Positions 25,170-34,801 of a DNA stretch of 64,000 bases are shown here, piece after piece. Position 1 is the first letter of the stretch; every line of letters starts with the position of its first letter. Under the pieces are notes generated by a model. It ran no database searches, was not told the DNA's origin, and worked only from the letters and a program-made list of their open reading frames with translations. The position numbers and the translations under genes were made by a program. Source of the stretch: Roseivirga sp. 4D4 (GTDB lineage Bacteria; Bacteroidota; Bacteroidia; Cytophagales; Cyclobacteriaceae); contig NZ_MDGP01000001.1 in assembly GCF_001747095.1 (NCBI RefSeq), positions 2,959,001 through 3,023,000 of the forward strand. The letters are read 5' to 3'.

Positions 25170-26267
25170 ATGAAGGGATACAGATTTTCGAAATTCATTC
25201 CTCAGAAAGCACAGGGAGAATCCGCTTTCGACAATCTTTTAAACATATTTCTCCAACTCATCAGTATTACGGGCGGAGATGTCTCAGAAGCACTTTCCTG
25301 GCTGACAAATGTTGACAAACAGTATAACATCACTGACGGCCAGTATGGCATTGGTGACTTCATTGAAGATTTAAAGGACAAGGGCTATATCACTGAGGAA
25401 AATCAGGATGGCAAGTTTGAAGTGACTGGAAAAACCGGACAGGAGATTAGAAAATCATCTCTGGAAGAAATCTTTGGAAAGCTGAAAAAAGCGGGCAAAG
25501 GCCAGCATAAAACAAACTTTTCAGGTACTGGTGATGAATCTGGAACCGACAGAAGGCCTTTTGAATTTGGCGATTCAATCCAACAAATTGCCATGACAGA
25601 TTCCATCAGAAATGCTCAAATCAATCATGGCTTTGGCGATTTTATGATGACCGAAAACGACTTGGAGGTCATTGAAACTGAGTACAAAACCCAAACCTCC
25701 ACAGTACTCATGATTGATATCTCTCACTCTATGATCTTATATGGTGAGGACAGAATTACTCCTGCTAAGAAAGTCGCCATGGCACTAGCAGAGTTAATCA
25801 CAACAAAGTATCCCAAGGATACCCTTGATGTTATTGTTTTTGGTAATGATGCTTGGCAAATAGAAATCAAGGACCTGCCCTACTTACAGGTAGGACCTTA
25901 CCATACCAATACCATATCAGGTCTTGAATTGGCTATGGATATTCTTAGAAGGAGAAAAAATGCCAACAAGCAAATTTTCATGATTACCGATGGCAAGCCC
26001 ACCTGTATGAAAGTGGGGATTAAATACTATAAGAATGCCTTTGGATTAGACCCAAAAATCTTAAATAAGACATTGAACCTGGCCACTCAATGCAGAAGGT
26101 TGAATATTCCTGTTACCACATTTATGATTGCCTCGGACCCATACCTGAAGCAGTTTGTTCAGGAGTTTACCACAGCCAACAATGGCAATGCTTACTACAG
26201 CAGCCTAAAAGGCCTAGGCCACTTAATATTTGAAGACTACAAACGCAATCGCAGAAAAAGATTCTAG
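25170..26267 (+). CDS. VWA-domain protein partnered with a MoxR/ChlI-like ATPase
   Basis: The protein has a helical N-terminal region (LLNIFLQLISITGGDVSEAL) and a C-terminal von Willebrand A domain with an intact metal-site motif DISHS (in VLMIDISHSMILYGE) and the later TDGKPT loop. VWA proteins of this kind act as adaptors for MoxR-type AAA+ ATPases, often in metal insertion or complex remodelling. I prefer the ATG at 25170, preceded by AAGGGA, giving 365 aa. A TTG at 25110 would give 385 aa and cannot be excluded. The ATPase gene begins 1 nt after the stop. Confidence 0.85.
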   Translation: MKGYRFSKFIPQKAQGESAFDNLLNIFLQLISITGGDVSEALSWLTNVDKQYNITDGQYGIGDFIEDLKDKGYITEENQDGKFEVTGKTGQEIRKSSLEEIFGKLKKAGKGQHKTNFSGTGDESGTDRRPFEFGDSIQQIAMTDSIRNAQINHGFGDFMMTENDLEVIETEYKTQTSTVLMIDISHSMILYGEDRITPAKKVAMALAELITTKYPKDTLDVIVFGNDAWQIEIKDLPYLQVGPYHTNTISGLELAMDILRRRKNANKQIFMITDGKPTCMKVGIKYYKNAFGLDPKILNKTLNLATQCRRLNIPVTTFMIASDPYLKQFVQEFTTANNGNAYYSSLKGLGHLIFEDYKRNRRKRF

Positions 26268-26268
26268 C

Positions 26269-27789
26269 ATGAATTATAAAGAATTGACAACAGATCAATT
26301 ACTCTCCATAAACACACTAAAAGGGCTGAAAGCAGCCGGTTACCAGAGCAAATCGATTAAAGATGAGCTTCGCGATAACCTAATCGTCAAGCTTGAAAAT
26401 AGAGAACCTACTTTCGAAGGTATCTGGGGTTACGAAGACACCGTTATTCCCGATATCGAGCGTGCCATTCTTTCTAAGCACAATATGAATTTATTGGGTC
26501 TTAGGGGTCAGGCCAAAACCAGGATCGCAAGACAAATGACTGAGCTGCTGGACGAGTACGTGCCATTTATTGCAGGTTCAGAGTTGAACGATGACCCGAT
26601 GCACCCGATTACACGTTTTGGTGTTGATACACTGGAGGAAAAGGGTGACGACACGCCTATCGCTTGGTTACACCGTTCCGATCGCTATGCCGAAAAACTC
26701 GCAACACCTGATGTCTCAATTGCTGACCTCATTGGTGACGTTGACCCGATCAAAGCCGCTACACTGAAGCTACCTTATTCCGATGAGCGCGTGATTCATT
26801 ATGGTCTGGTTCCACGATCCCATAGAAGTATTTTTGTAATCAACGAACTTCCTGATCTTCAAGCAAGAATTCAAGTTGCCTTATTCAATATTCTGCAGGA
26901 AGGGGACATTCAAATCCGTGGCTTTAAGCTTAGAATGCCATTAGACATTCAATTCGTTTTTACTGCAAATCCAGAAGACTATACCAACCGTGGCAGTATT
27001 GTGACTCCACTAAAGGATAGAATTGATAGCCAAATCATCACCCACTATCCAAAAACACGTGATATCAGCAAGCAAATCACGACTCAGGAAGCGGACATTA
27101 AAGACAATCAAAAAGGTAAAGTCATCATCAACGAGATTGCTCAAGATTTAATCGAGCAAATCGCGATCGAAGCACGCGATAGTGAATATGTGGATGAAAA
27201 GAGTGGAGTTTCAGCCCGTTTGACAATTTCGGCTTACGAAAACTTGATCAGTGCTGCGGAAAGAAGAGCCATCATTAACAAAGAAAAGCAGACCTATATA
27301 AGAGTTTCAGACTTCGTGGGTGTCATTCCTGCCATCACAGGAAAGGTTGAATTGGTTTATGAAGGTGAACAAGAAGGTGCAGGAATTGTAGCACACAACC
27401 TGGTAGGCAAAGCCGTGAGAACCATGTTCACGGACTACTTTCCACAACCGGATGACAAGTCAAAGGACAAATCAGAAAACCCCTATAAATCAATAATTAG
27501 CTGGTTTGGAGAAGGCTATACCTTAGATCTCATCAATGACCTTCAAGTCACCGACTACGAAGCGGGATTGAATGCTGTGCCTGGCCTTAGTGATTTGGTC
27601 AAATCTAAACATCCAAAAGTCAGTAAACATGAACATCTGTTTCTAATGGAGTTTGTACTTCATGGGCTGGCCGAATATAGCAAGCTTAGTAAAACCGCAT
27701 TAGATACAGGGACAAGGTTCAAGGATCTATTAAGCAGCATGTTTTCCATGCCCGACCTGGACGATCTAACCGAAGACGATTTGGAGTAA
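26269..27789 (+). CDS. MoxR/magnesium-chelatase subunit I-like AAA+ ATPase
   Basis: The 506-aa protein holds an AAA+ core with a Walker A of the form GLRGQAKTR (GxxGxxKT) and a glycine-poor Walker B in the ELPDLQARIQVALFNILQEG block, as in the ChlI/BchI group. The phrase FVFTANPEDYTNRGSIVTPL, with sensor-type Asn and Arg, matches this family. The C-terminal third (about 370-506) is an extension with no clear motif. I prefer the ATG at 26269, just after the VWA stop; the ATG at 26230 would sit inside the VWA gene. It probably forms a remodelling complex with the VWA protein. The substrate is unknown. Confidence 0.87.
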   Translation: MNYKELTTDQLLSINTLKGLKAAGYQSKSIKDELRDNLIVKLENREPTFEGIWGYEDTVIPDIERAILSKHNMNLLGLRGQAKTRIARQMTELLDEYVPFIAGSELNDDPMHPITRFGVDTLEEKGDDTPIAWLHRSDRYAEKLATPDVSIADLIGDVDPIKAATLKLPYSDERVIHYGLVPRSHRSIFVINELPDLQARIQVALFNILQEGDIQIRGFKLRMPLDIQFVFTANPEDYTNRGSIVTPLKDRIDSQIITHYPKTRDISKQITTQEADIKDNQKGKVIINEIAQDLIEQIAIEARDSEYVDEKSGVSARLTISAYENLISAAERRAIINKEKQTYIRVSDFVGVIPAITGKVELVYEGEQEGAGIVAHNLVGKAVRTMFTDYFPQPDDKSKDKSENPYKSIISWFGEGYTLDLINDLQVTDYEAGLNAVPGLSDLVKSKHPKVSKHEHLFLMEFVLHGLAEYSKLSKTALDTGTRFKDLLSSMFSMPDLDDLTEDDLE

Positions 27790-27808
27790 TAGAACAACCT
27801 GAGACGCA

Positions 27809-28453
27809 ATGGACATCGCTACTGTACAACGGTTAGTGGCTAAGGGAGAGGGGCAAAGAATTGAGTTCAAAAAGAAGGTCAATTTTCCAGAAAAGATAAT
27901 CAAAGAAGTAGTTGCTTTTGCCAACACACATGGCGGCAAGTTACTGTTAGGAATTGACGATGATGGAACCATTTCTGGAACAAGAAACATCGAAGGAGAA
28001 GTTTTCCTCTTGGAGGACACCATAAAAAAACTGGTTGATCCGTCTTTGGACTATGAAGTTGATATACTGAAAATCAACCAAAAAAAAGGAGTAGCTATTT
28101 TTAATATTCCTGAAGGTTCCGACAAACCATATGGTGTCAAGGAGCATGCGAAGGCCGATCACGGCACAGTTTTCGTAAGATCAGGTGATGAGAGTATTAA
28201 AGCTTCTAAAGAGATGAGACAAATTCTCAGAAGACGCAATAATGAACGTGACGAACGTTTCAACTATGGCGAAAAAGAAAAAGTCTTGATGCAGATGATT
28301 GATGAAAATCAATTCGTTACGCTCGAGGAGTTTGCCAATAGAGCCGAAATACCAAAGTTCATGGCCTCAAAGACCTTGGTTAAACTGGTTTTGGCCAATT
28401 TATTAGACATTAAACCTCAAGCTGGCTGTGACCAGTACTTTATAAAAGAGTAG
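27809..28453 (+). CDS. AlbA_2/Schlafen-type putative nucleic-acid-binding protein
   Basis: The 214-aa protein opens with the AlbA_2 (divergent AAA-4) signature: E-x-x-R-I-E-F-K near residue 15 (GEGQRIEFKKKVNF), then IIKEVVAFANTHGGKLLLGI and DDDGTISG. The C-terminal part (ERFNYGEKEKVLMQMIDENQ onward) looks like a winged helix. Such proteins often bind DNA or RNA, and the Schlafen-type fold can also carry nuclease activity. It starts 19 nt after the ATPase gene, so it is probably in the same unit. The role beside a VWA/ATPase pair is unknown. Confidence 0.85.
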   Translation: MDIATVQRLVAKGEGQRIEFKKKVNFPEKIIKEVVAFANTHGGKLLLGIDDDGTISGTRNIEGEVFLLEDTIKKLVDPSLDYEVDILKINQKKGVAIFNIPEGSDKPYGVKEHAKADHGTVFVRSGDESIKASKEMRQILRRRNNERDERFNYGEKEKVLMQMIDENQFVTLEEFANRAEIPKFMASKTLVKLVLANLLDIKPQAGCDQYFIKE

Positions 28454-28458
28454 ACATT

Positions 28459-29010
28459 ATGCGCACTTTAAGAATTTTCACTTGCTTATTGACGATAGCA
28501 TTGATAACGGGTTTTCAGGCTGAAGCCCAGCGAAAAAAACGAAAGAAGCATGACCCTGAAAAGGCTCAGGAGACCATTGCCGAATTCGAAAAAGTGAACG
28601 CTGGAATTGACACTTATTTTTCGTCCGCTTATGGATATGCTGTTTTTCCGTCTATAGGAAAAGGCGCCATTGGTATTGGGGGTGCAGCAGGTAAAGGAGT
28701 TGTTTATAAAGGTGGTGCCGTTAGCGGTGGCGTCAACATGACTCAAATCTCTATTGGTTTTCAATTTGGTGGCCAGGCCTACAGCGAGGTAATCTTCTTT
28801 GAAGATGCTGATGCTTACAACCGATTCGTGGAAAATCAATTTCAGTTTGCAGCACAAGCTTCTGCCGTTGCCTTAAAATCCGGTATTTCGGTCGATGCCA
28901 AGTATACTGATGGGGTTGCCGTATTTACAATGGCGAAAGGTGGCTTAATGTATGAAGCCTCCGTTGGTGGACAAAGGTTCAAATATGTTCCTCCAAGGAA
29001 GATGAAGTAG
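28459..29010 (+). CDS. Secreted SYLF-domain (Ysc84-like) protein
   Basis: The 183-aa protein has a signal peptide ending AEAQ and then a basic stretch RKKRKKHD. The remainder is a SYLF domain: YGYAVFPSIGKGAIGIGGAAG, then VNMTQISIGFQFGGQAYSEV and ALKSGISVDAKYTDGVAVF. SYLF domains bind phosphoinositides in eukaryotes. Bacterial versions are secreted or surface-linked proteins of unknown ligand. It starts 5 nt after the AlbA_2 gene, which suggests co-transcription despite the different compartment. Confidence 0.9.
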   Translation: MRTLRIFTCLLTIALITGFQAEAQRKKRKKHDPEKAQETIAEFEKVNAGIDTYFSSAYGYAVFPSIGKGAIGIGGAAGKGVVYKGGAVSGGVNMTQISIGFQFGGQAYSEVIFFEDADAYNRFVENQFQFAAQASAVALKSGISVDAKYTDGVAVFTMAKGGLMYEASVGGQRFKYVPPRKMK

Positions 29011-29121
29011 TATTTTTCAAACTTCTTAAAAGAATCTAGCTGTTAGTTCTATTGCTAGACCTCTTTAAGTCAAAAATATTCTAATTTTAGTACGAATAAG
29101 CAAATCAGACTTCGCTCTAAG

Positions 29122-32100
29122 ATGAAGAATTACCTATCAAGAATCCCTATTCTGCTCCTTGTCCTATTGCCTTTATCATTAACAGCGCAGAATGGCAATA
29201 GCAACTCCGAATCCGCAATAAAAATTGGCAGAGACCTTCTCAGTGTCAGACAATATGATTCAGCAATTGTATACTTCGAAAAAGCAATTGAACTAGCCTC
29301 CGTTGAAAAAGACAGTTGGACCAAAACAATAGCTCAATCAGAACTTGGTCGTGCATGGATAGCAACTTCCAAGTACGATAAAGCTCTAGAGATATCTAAC
29401 AGTATATTGAGTAACGAGAAAGCAGCAATAAGAGCACGGGTCTTGTCACATCAAAATATAGCAAATTTCCATGGGCGCAACTTGCAAGACCCTAAGAAAG
29501 AAGCCTTCCACAATCACCAAGCCCTCAAAACTGCCGCAGATCAAAAGTCGGTTCGCTTTGAAAATCCAACATTAAATGATTCAATAGATTTGAGCAACCG
29601 AATGTTGGCACTTGAAGTCTTGGGTGAAATGCATAGAGAAAGACAGACTTTTGATTCAGCACAATACTACGTGGAGGTTTTGATCGACATGTCGGAAAAG
29701 ATGAGGCCACAAAATGATTTTATGCTAGCCTTACATAAAAGTCAATTGGCAAACATCTTCATTAATCAGCGTAAAGTAAAAGAGGCAAAGAACGAGCTTT
29801 TAAGTACACTACCAATTATTGAACGGATTTCACCACAAGATCAAAGAGAACATAATCTTATTTCAGGTTTCTATAGTCGATTAGGAGTCACCTATAATTG
29901 GGAAGGCAAGAAAGATTCATCATTACTCGCTAAAGAGAAACAAGAATTGTTCTTGCTCTCTGCACCCCTTTTAGATTCCCTATCATTGGCCCAAATGCTC
30001 TCTTTCATTAGTGTGGATCATTTTGACTTAGGAAATATGAACGCTGCGATGGATTATAGAGAGAAGTCCATGACGTTAAAAAAGAAACTATTGGGACCTG
30101 ACCACCCAGAAATGGCGGTTGGTTATAAGTTACTGGGCCTCTATGGACTCCGTCAAAGCGATAGGAGAAATGATGCAGTAGAATATTTCAGAGAGTGCCT
30201 CAGAATTAACCTAAAGCTATATGGGAAATATGACAGGCGCACTGTCGATGCTTTGCATCATTTGGCTTATGGTCTCAATATACTGGAAAACTATGAGGAG
30301 TCACTTACAACGAGTAAGGAGTCACTTGCCATAAACAAAAGGATAAAAGGTAGTGATTTTATGACTGCCGCTATTTATACATCTATCGCTTTCAACTTAA
30401 CACAACTCAAGCGATTTGAAGAATCAATAGCCGTGTATCGAGATATGATTAGTCTGATAAAAACTTCAAAAGAGGACTTATCTGTGTTGAATATAAATTC
30501 AAGGACAGGTTTAGCACTAATCCACGAAGAACTTGAGGAGTATGATAAGGCTGAAAAATATCTCCGCGAAGCTGCAGAAGAGTGCATAAAACTCTATGGG
30601 CCAGAACATAGAAGGCTCATCAACATCTACTACAACACATCCAACATCCTCGAAAAACAAGGACTCATTGAGGAATCCTTAGAGTTTACTAAAAAATCGC
30701 TTGAGCTTAACCTCTACAATAGGGACCTTCTGAAATCAGAAGGAATTCCCTTGAATTTATTAGCGAAACAATCAGACACTTACGCGCTGACTCATAGGCA
30801 TCGGACCCTTCTTTTTTATCAAAAAGGACTAAGGCAAGAGAGGCCAGATTTCGGAGAGTTCTGGAAATCATTTGACATCTCTCTTCAATTATTGAACGAA
30901 TTGATGAATGAAACCCTGAATAGTTCTGATTTAATCTCCCTTCAAACAGCAAATAAGAATCTATATTCTTTAGGCATGAATGTTCTATGGCTTTCCGATA
31001 GTAGTTCGTCACAAACGGATAATACCCATAGGATGTGGCAATTTTCTGAATCATCAAAAGGAGTCACGCAGAAACTAAATGAGAAGAAGAGGCAAACTAG
31101 TTATCCTTTAAAGAGTACTGACAGTATTCTTGAAGAGCAAAAAAGGTCAATGGATAAAATCTCTTATTACAAGTCATTAGTTATTAACGGAAATGAACAT
31201 GATTCCGTTAGGGCAGGATTATTTCAAGCACTCGAAGCCAAGAAGGAATCAGAACGCAAACTAAAGACACAATATCCAAAGGACTACTCACTCTCGCATA
31301 TCGAAGATGATATTTCATTTGATGAACTCACTGGGTTTTTGGGGAAGACTAATAACATATTAGATTATTTCATTTCGGAAGAGAACATTTATGCATTTCT
31401 AATTAATAATAATGGTCTCCGCTCATTTAAATTTGATTGGTCCGAAGAACTCCAAAATGATATAATCAGTTTTAAGAAAGCTTTGGTAAACGACTCTACG
31501 GACCTTTTCAGATCCTCAAGTCATCAGATCTATACTCAAATCTTTGAGCCTGTAGAACCTTATATAGATGGAAGTAATCTGATCATAATACCTGATAAGG
31601 ACCTTTGGAATTTGAACTTTGATTTGTTGTTAACAAACCCAGGTAGTAATGAGATGATTAGAAAAGACTATCTCATTCAAAAATATGCTATCAGTTATAG
31701 TCATTCTACGGGCTTATTGTTGAATAGTAACGACAAAAGTAAATCCCGAAATCAGGTACTAGCCTTTTCCTATGCTGACAATGATCAATCAATGCTTCAA
31801 ATTGATAATATGAGGGATGCACCTAAGAATAACCTTCCTGGAACCGCTAGAGAATTAAAAATCCTGGAGAATTCATTGAGTGGGAAGTTCTACTATGGTG
31901 AGGAAGCTAGTGAATCTCAATTCAAAGAATCTGCATCCAATTACGCAATACTACATATGGCGTTGCATGGGGAAGTCGATGGTAAAGATCCTGATAATTC
32001 AAAGCTATACTTCACAGGTAATCAGGAACCTGAAGAGCAAGGTGAGGATAATGCACTACACACTTTCGAATTATATAATATAGAACTAAATGCGGAACTG

Positions 32101-32502
32101 GCAGTACTCAGTGCCTGTAATACAGGGAACGGAAAAATAAATGATGGCGAAGGGGTTATGAGCCTTGGAAAAGCATTCCGATATGCTGGTGTCAATAGTG
32201 TGCTGTTGAGCCAATGGGAAGTGTCAGATGCAACAACGCCAGAAATTATGGAAGGCTTTTACAAGCACTTGCAAGACGGGAAAAGCAAGTCTGAAGCGCT
32301 GAGACAAGCCAAGCTAGAATTTCTCGATAATGCCAATAATATCACAGCAAACCCCTATTACTGGGGGAGCTTTTTTATCATTGGGAATCCTGACCCTATT
32401 GATCTTACACCAAGAAGTAATCAATGGTATTGGTTAGTCGGTCTTGTTTTACTGGGAGTCATATTAGTTTCAAGAAAAAGATTCTCAGGAGCGACAAGTT
32501 GA
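29122..32502 (+). CDS. CHAT-domain protease with TPR array, signal peptide and C-terminal membrane anchor
   Basis: CHAT domains are caspase-like cysteine proteases. The 1126-aa protein has a signal peptide ending LTAQ, then TPR-type helices at about residues 30-600 (LDSLSLAQMLSF and AVEYFRECLRINLKLYGKYD are examples), a linker, and a CHAT domain at about 830-1090. The catalytic pair is His949 (MALHGEVD) and Cys999 (LSACNTG). A final hydrophobic segment at about 1100-1118 is followed by a basic end (SRKRF), so the protein is likely anchored in the inner membrane with its protease in the periplasm. The TPR array may sense or recruit targets. It faces an ECF sigma pair 35 bp downstream. Confidence 0.92.
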   Translation: MKNYLSRIPILLLVLLPLSLTAQNGNSNSESAIKIGRDLLSVRQYDSAIVYFEKAIELASVEKDSWTKTIAQSELGRAWIATSKYDKALEISNSILSNEKAAIRARVLSHQNIANFHGRNLQDPKKEAFHNHQALKTAADQKSVRFENPTLNDSIDLSNRMLALEVLGEMHRERQTFDSAQYYVEVLIDMSEKMRPQNDFMLALHKSQLANIFINQRKVKEAKNELLSTLPIIERISPQDQREHNLISGFYSRLGVTYNWEGKKDSSLLAKEKQELFLLSAPLLDSLSLAQMLSFISVDHFDLGNMNAAMDYREKSMTLKKKLLGPDHPEMAVGYKLLGLYGLRQSDRRNDAVEYFRECLRINLKLYGKYDRRTVDALHHLAYGLNILENYEESLTTSKESLAINKRIKGSDFMTAAIYTSIAFNLTQLKRFEESIAVYRDMISLIKTSKEDLSVLNINSRTGLALIHEELEEYDKAEKYLREAAEECIKLYGPEHRRLINIYYNTSNILEKQGLIEESLEFTKKSLELNLYNRDLLKSEGIPLNLLAKQSDTYALTHRHRTLLFYQKGLRQERPDFGEFWKSFDISLQLLNELMNETLNSSDLISLQTANKNLYSLGMNVLWLSDSSSSQTDNTHRMWQFSESSKGVTQKLNEKKRQTSYPLKSTDSILEEQKRSMDKISYYKSLVINGNEHDSVRAGLFQALEAKKESERKLKTQYPKDYSLSHIEDDISFDELTGFLGKTNNILDYFISEENIYAFLINNNGLRSFKFDWSEELQNDIISFKKALVNDSTDLFRSSSHQIYTQIFEPVEPYIDGSNLIIIPDKDLWNLNFDLLLTNPGSNEMIRKDYLIQKYAISYSHSTGLLLNSNDKSKSRNQVLAFSYADNDQSMLQIDNMRDAPKNNLPGTARELKILENSLSGKFYYGEEASESQFKESASNYAILHMALHGEVDGKDPDNSKLYFTGNQEPEEQGEDNALHTFELYNIELNAELAVLSACNTGNGKINDGEGVMSLGKAFRYAGVNSVLLSQWEVSDATTPEIMEGFYKHLQDGKSKSEALRQAKLEFLDNANNITANPYYWGSFFIIGNPDPIDLTPRSNQWYWLVGLVLLGVILVSRKRFSGATS

Positions 32503-32537
32503 GCAGCTACTACTAAGAGCAAACAATCGTAGAGGGA

Positions 32538-33251
32538 TTACCTGAAAAGTTTCTCTTGGAGTTCTATTGCCTCCTCATATTTGAACTGACCGGGTGATAT
32601 CCCTTTTAGGGCATTGAGAGCACTGTCGATATCTCCATTTTGCCAATGTGCTAATCCCAGGTACCATTGGGTTTGTTGGTAAAATTTGTTTGATTTATCG
32701 GTTCCGATGGTCTCGAAAATCAAGATTGCTTCTTTGGGTTTTTCAATAGCCAGCGCACTAATAGCCAGGTAGAACTTCACTTCATCGGTAAGTCCCTCTA
32801 TATTCTCCAAGAGTGTATAAGCCTTTTGATAATTTCTTAAAGAATATGCCTCCAAACCATCAGAATAGTTCGTTGAATCAGAATCTCTATAGGTCAAGAG
32901 TTGATCGAAATGGTCAAAATAATCCGAAAAAACCGGTGGTTTATTAATACGCTGCCAAATTAGTGTTCCGAAAACTCCTATCAACACAACTGAGGCAGCA
33001 ATGGCCAGCCACCTTCTGGAGGATGGTACTTGTTTTACCTGCGTAACCAAATGCTCGTGAGAATCTTGCAACTGGGCTTTGAGTGCCGCTCCTTCTAGCT
33101 GCACAATGGTATCATTGTAGTTGTCAACCGCCTTTTTTAATTCATCGGTAGACAAAGGACTACCATCCGAATAACAAACTTCTTTGGCCGGAATTTCATC
33201 CGCCAGATATCGTTCGAGCAACGCTATGTCTACAACTTTACTCAATGGCAA
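32538..33251 (-). CDS. Single-TM protein with TPR-like C-terminus, likely anti-sigma partner
   Basis: The 237-aa protein has a cytoplasmic N-terminal part of about 80 residues (MPLSKVVDIALLERYLADE), one membrane segment at about 84-102 (LAIAASVVLIGVFGTLIW) and a TPR-like periplasmic part (LGLAHWQNGDIDSALNALKG). It overlaps the sigma gene by 14 bp, which suggests translational coupling. This fits an anti-sigma factor that reads a periplasmic signal. No zinc-finger motif is visible, so the role is inferred from layout alone. Confidence 0.78.
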   Translation of the reverse strand: MPLSKVVDIALLERYLADEIPAKEVCYSDGSPLSTDELKKAVDNYNDTIVQLEGAALKAQLQDSHEHLVTQVKQVPSSRRWLAIAASVVLIGVFGTLIWQRINKPPVFSDYFDHFDQLLTYRDSDSTNYSDGLEAYSLRNYQKAYTLLENIEGLTDEVKFYLAISALAIEKPKEAILIFETIGTDKSNKFYQQTQWYLGLAHWQNGDIDSALNALKGISPGQFKYEEAIELQEKLFR

Positions 33252-33816
33252 AATCAGTTCGTTTTAACCTATTTTCATTAACAAAGGAAATCAGTCTTTG
33301 CATACAGCGGTATTTCTTGTTTCTAGCAGCCTCATTGCTTCCTAACTTGTAAGTCTCCATGAGTACTTCCATAGTCTTATTATGATAGTAAAAGTCCATC
33401 AGTAACTTCTTACAAGCCTCCCCTATTTGTTCCAGTGCCTCCCTCATTGTGAGCTGAGCACTTTGAATAATTGTCTCCTCATCAAAACTATAGCTCTCCT
33501 CAACCTCTATCTTAGATAGGTCAAAACGACTTTTTCTAAGTTTTTTTAGCCAAAGGTTGCGAGCAACGGCATATAGATAAGTACCAATACTACTTTGACC
33601 CAGAAACTTGTTCGTTCTTACTTTTTGATAGAAAATAACCATAGCATCCTGAAAAACGTCTGCTGCATCCGCTTCAGAACCGTTGTTTTTCAAAACATAT
33701 TGGGCAATTAAAGGGTACTGCTGACCGTAAAGCCAGGACAGAACATGGTCTCTAAAAGTGGGATCACCGACCTGCACAGCCTGAATGATATCTCCATCTG
33801 AATATTGCTTACTCAA
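33238..33816 (-). CDS. ECF-type RNA polymerase sigma factor (CHAT-adjacent)
   Basis: The 192-aa protein carries sigma region 2 (EADAADVFQDAMVIFYQKVR, IGTYLYAVARNLWLKKLRK) and a region-4-like helix-turn-helix near MEVLMETYKLGSNEAARNKK. The Cys/Tyr end (KYRCMQRLISFVNENRLKR) is usual in this Bacteroidota subgroup. It is followed by the TM/TPR gene with a 14-bp overlap. The convergent CHAT gene is a candidate member of the same functional set. Confidence 0.92.
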   Translation of the reverse strand: MSKQYSDGDIIQAVQVGDPTFRDHVLSWLYGQQYPLIAQYVLKNNGSEADAADVFQDAMVIFYQKVRTNKFLGQSSIGTYLYAVARNLWLKKLRKSRFDLSKIEVEESYSFDEETIIQSAQLTMREALEQIGEACKKLLMDFYYHNKTMEVLMETYKLGSNEAARNKKYRCMQRLISFVNENRLKRTDFAIE

Positions 33817-33862
33817 TGCTTGAATCTTTTGAAGCTTGAAACCAAACCCTCATTGCTAAAAT

Positions 33863-33890
33863 ATAAAAAACCTTCTCGAAAGAAGGTTCT
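33863..33890 (-). terminator. Rho-independent terminator after ybjQ-like gene
   Basis: AACCTTCT (33869-33876) and AGAAGGTT (33881-33888) form an 8-bp perfect stem with a CGAA loop. Read leftward it ends in a run of six T, so it terminates the unit that ends with the YbjQ-like gene at 33932. Confidence 0.88.
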
Positions 33891-33931
33891 TTGTTGGGAT
33901 AGAAAACATTTGTCCTTGTCAGGAGCTGAGT

Positions 33932-34252
33932 TTATTTATAGGTAACAGCGGTACCACTAGCGGTGACCATGAGCATACTGCTTGATTGCCCAATGGTCTC
34001 ATAATCCAAATCAATGCCCACTACAGCATTAGCACCCAGCCCCTTGGCATGATGCTCTAATTCCATCATAGCATTTTCTTTTGCTTCGCGAAGAACTCGT
34101 TCGTAAGAACCCGAGCGACCACCAACTAGGTCAGTGATGCTAGCGAAAATATCTTTGAAGAGGTTGGCTCCGATGATCGCCTCTCCAGTAATTACACCAT
34201 GATATTCGGTAATTGTAAAGCCCTCAATCGTATTAGTTGTTGTAAGTATCAT
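33932..34252 (-). CDS. YbjQ/UPF0145 family protein
   Basis: The 106-aa protein begins [20 protein letters not shown] and ends [12 protein letters not shown], with the family block [10 protein letters not shown] and [17 protein letters not shown]. The structure of this family is a pentameric beta-fold; a heavy-metal-binding role has been suggested but not settled. It has normal length. It starts 36 bp after the cupin gene, so it likely ends the same transcript. Confidence 0.95.
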   Translation of the reverse strand: MILTTTNTIEGFTITEYHGVITGEAIIGANLFKDIFASITDLVGGRSGSYERVLREAKENAMMELEHHAKGLGANAVVGIDLDYETIGQSSSMLMVTASGTAVTYK

Positions 34253-34288
34253 TCAGTTTTTGATTTTAATAAGTGTTGGAGTAAAAAC

Positions 34289-34801
34289 TCACTTCCTATT
34301 GTTCGTAAATCCACTAATTAGAGTTCCGTGCTGAGGATAAGCGGATGACAGAGCATCCCGATCGGCCAATTCGAAATCCTCAAATTCGAAACCAGGAGCT
34401 ACAGTGCAACCAACCAAGATATAAGCATCTCTTTCTACTTCCGCAGCAAACCAAGTTCCCTTAGGGATAATGACTTGAAGAGATTCACCTGCTTCAAGGT
34501 CAGGTCCGATACGCTTAGATGTCAACTCTCCTTCTTCCGAAATCATATGAATTATAGCACCACCTCCTTGGTGATAATGCCAAATTTCATCCGATGCCAA
34601 ACGGTGAAAATTAGAGACACTCTCAATGGTTAGTAAGAAGTATATAGAGGTTCCAAAAACTCTAGATGACCCATATCGGCTTGGAAGTTCAGTCCCTTCG
34701 ATATGCTCCTTCGAGCGGTAGGTCTCGTTGAAATAGCCACCTTCAGGATGAGCCTGAAGTTTCAACTTCTCAATCCAATATTCGGCTGATTTCTCACTCA
34801 T
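34289..34801 (-). CDS. Cupin-fold DUF985 protein
   Basis: The 170-aa protein carries the DUF985 (Cupin_5) signature: HPEGGYFNETYRS, then FHRLASDEIWHYHQGG and IPKGTWFAAEVE. Such cupins may act on small sugars or similar ligands, but no activity is established for this group. The His and Glu metal-binding positions of the cupin fold are present. Its start overlaps the stop of the kinase gene by 4 bp (ATGA), which supports one operon. Confidence 0.9.
   Translation of the reverse strand: MSEKSAEYWIEKLKLQAHPEGGYFNETYRSKEHIEGTELPSRYGSSRVFGTSIYFLLTIESVSNFHRLASDEIWHYHQGGGAIIHMISEEGELTSKRIGPDLEAGESLQVIIPKGTWFAAEVERDAYILVGCTVAPGFEFEDFELADRDALSSAYPQHGTLISGFTNNRK

Noticed and set aside
29035..29059. TCTAGC/GCTAGA inverted repeat after the SYLF gene as a terminator
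   Set aside because: The stem is only six pairs around a 13-base loop and no T-run follows.
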